A DNA stretch of 35,064 bases from Bacteroidota bacterium (GTDB taxonomy: Bacteria; Bacteroidota; Bacteroidia; Sphingobacteriales; Sphingobacteriaceae): positions 1,402 to 36,465 of the forward strand of contig JABDBM010000036.1 in the NCBI GenBank assembly GCA_013288685.1. The letters run 5' to 3'. The translations under genes were made by a program, and so were the position numbers. The notes under the pieces were generated by a model that saw nothing but the letters and a program-made list of their open reading frames with translations, was not told the origin of the DNA and searched no databases. Of this stretch, positions 34,920 to 35,064 are shown piece by piece. Position 1 is the first letter of the stretch, and each line of letters begins with the position of its first letter.

Positions 34920-35064
34920 TTATTCGAGATAAGACTTGATGATCAATTGTTTTTCCTGCCCCATCATTTCTTCCGCAGCAAGTACCATCTCTTCCGAGCC
35001 GATAAATATTGGTGACCGCTGATGCAACTCATTGACCTCCAACCCGAGGATTCGCTCGCTGCCA
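34920..35064 (-). CDS. fbp: Class I fructose-1,6-bisphosphatase, 3' end only
   Basis: Only the last 48 codons are inside the window, with the stop at 34920-34922. The text GSERILGLEVNELHQRSPIFIGSEEMV fits the conserved C-terminus of class I FBPase (ERILDI...LHQR.P.F.GS). FBPase removes the 1-phosphate from fructose-1,6-bisphosphate in gluconeogenesis. The start and the catalytic metal sites lie beyond the right edge. Confidence 0.8.
   Translation of the reverse strand, partial: GSERILGLEVNELHQRSPIFIGSEEMVLAAEEMMGQEKQLIIKSYLE

Overview
The window looks like chromosome of a Bacteroidota bacterium, most likely Sphingobacteriaceae (Mucilaginibacter/Pedobacter-like; genus is a guess). Reasons: AT-leaning DNA, ATG starts without strong Shine-Dalgarno sequences, lipoboxes of the LSSC type, DUF6443/RHS proteins with Sec signal peptides, an RteC-family protein and Bacteroidota-style fibre proteins. 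No rRNA, tRNA or CRISPR array was seen.

Region 1 (1-20529) holds two tandem copies of one polymorphic-toxin cassette. Each copy has, in order: a coiled-coil fibre-like protein, a large secreted SpvB/TcB-like YD protein, a DUF6443/RHS-core protein whose last ~230 residues are variable, and a small cargo-specific gene that is probably immunity. Cassette 1 carries a cargo with an HESTH (zinc-peptidase-like) motif and a lipoprotein. Cassette 2 carries an unrecognised cargo and a membrane-anchored YwqK/MORN_2 protein. Between the cassettes lie a terminator, a transposase gene broken by an in-frame TGA, a fragment of a type II secretion gspF gene and an orphan C-terminal coding fragment.

Region 2 (20530-21408) is a gene-free scar. 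It carries a second gspF 3' remnant and repeated copies of cassette-end sequence. I read it as the footprint of a lost cassette.

Region 3 (21409-26619, minus strand) is a tight seven-gene operon of a type II secretion/type IV pilus-like machine: an FN3 lipoprotein, a PilP/GspC-like protein, a MORN protein, three pseudopilin-like proteins and the full gspF. Its gspF 3' end is the sequence repeated in regions 1 and 2.

Region 4 (27162-32291) is a compact RiPP (ribosomal peptide) locus: a full-length LanB dehydratase, a LytTR response regulator with a LytS-type kinase on the opposite strand, and, divergent from the kinase, a 58-codon gene for a Thr-rich peptide with no Cys in its C-terminal half. 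No LanC cyclase or dedicated exporter is in view. AAAGTT-type motifs, some spaced 22 bp as LytTR sites usually are, lie before lanB, before the peptide gene and just after it. I think this is the most novel system here: a LanB pathway that may make a linear dehydrobutyrine-rich peptide under two-component control.

Region 5 (32331-35064) has a TTG-started protein of a type found with RteC in Bacteroidota elements, an RteC-family protein, an Lrp/AsnC regulator, and the 3' end of a class I fructose-1,6-bisphosphatase gene cut by the window edge.
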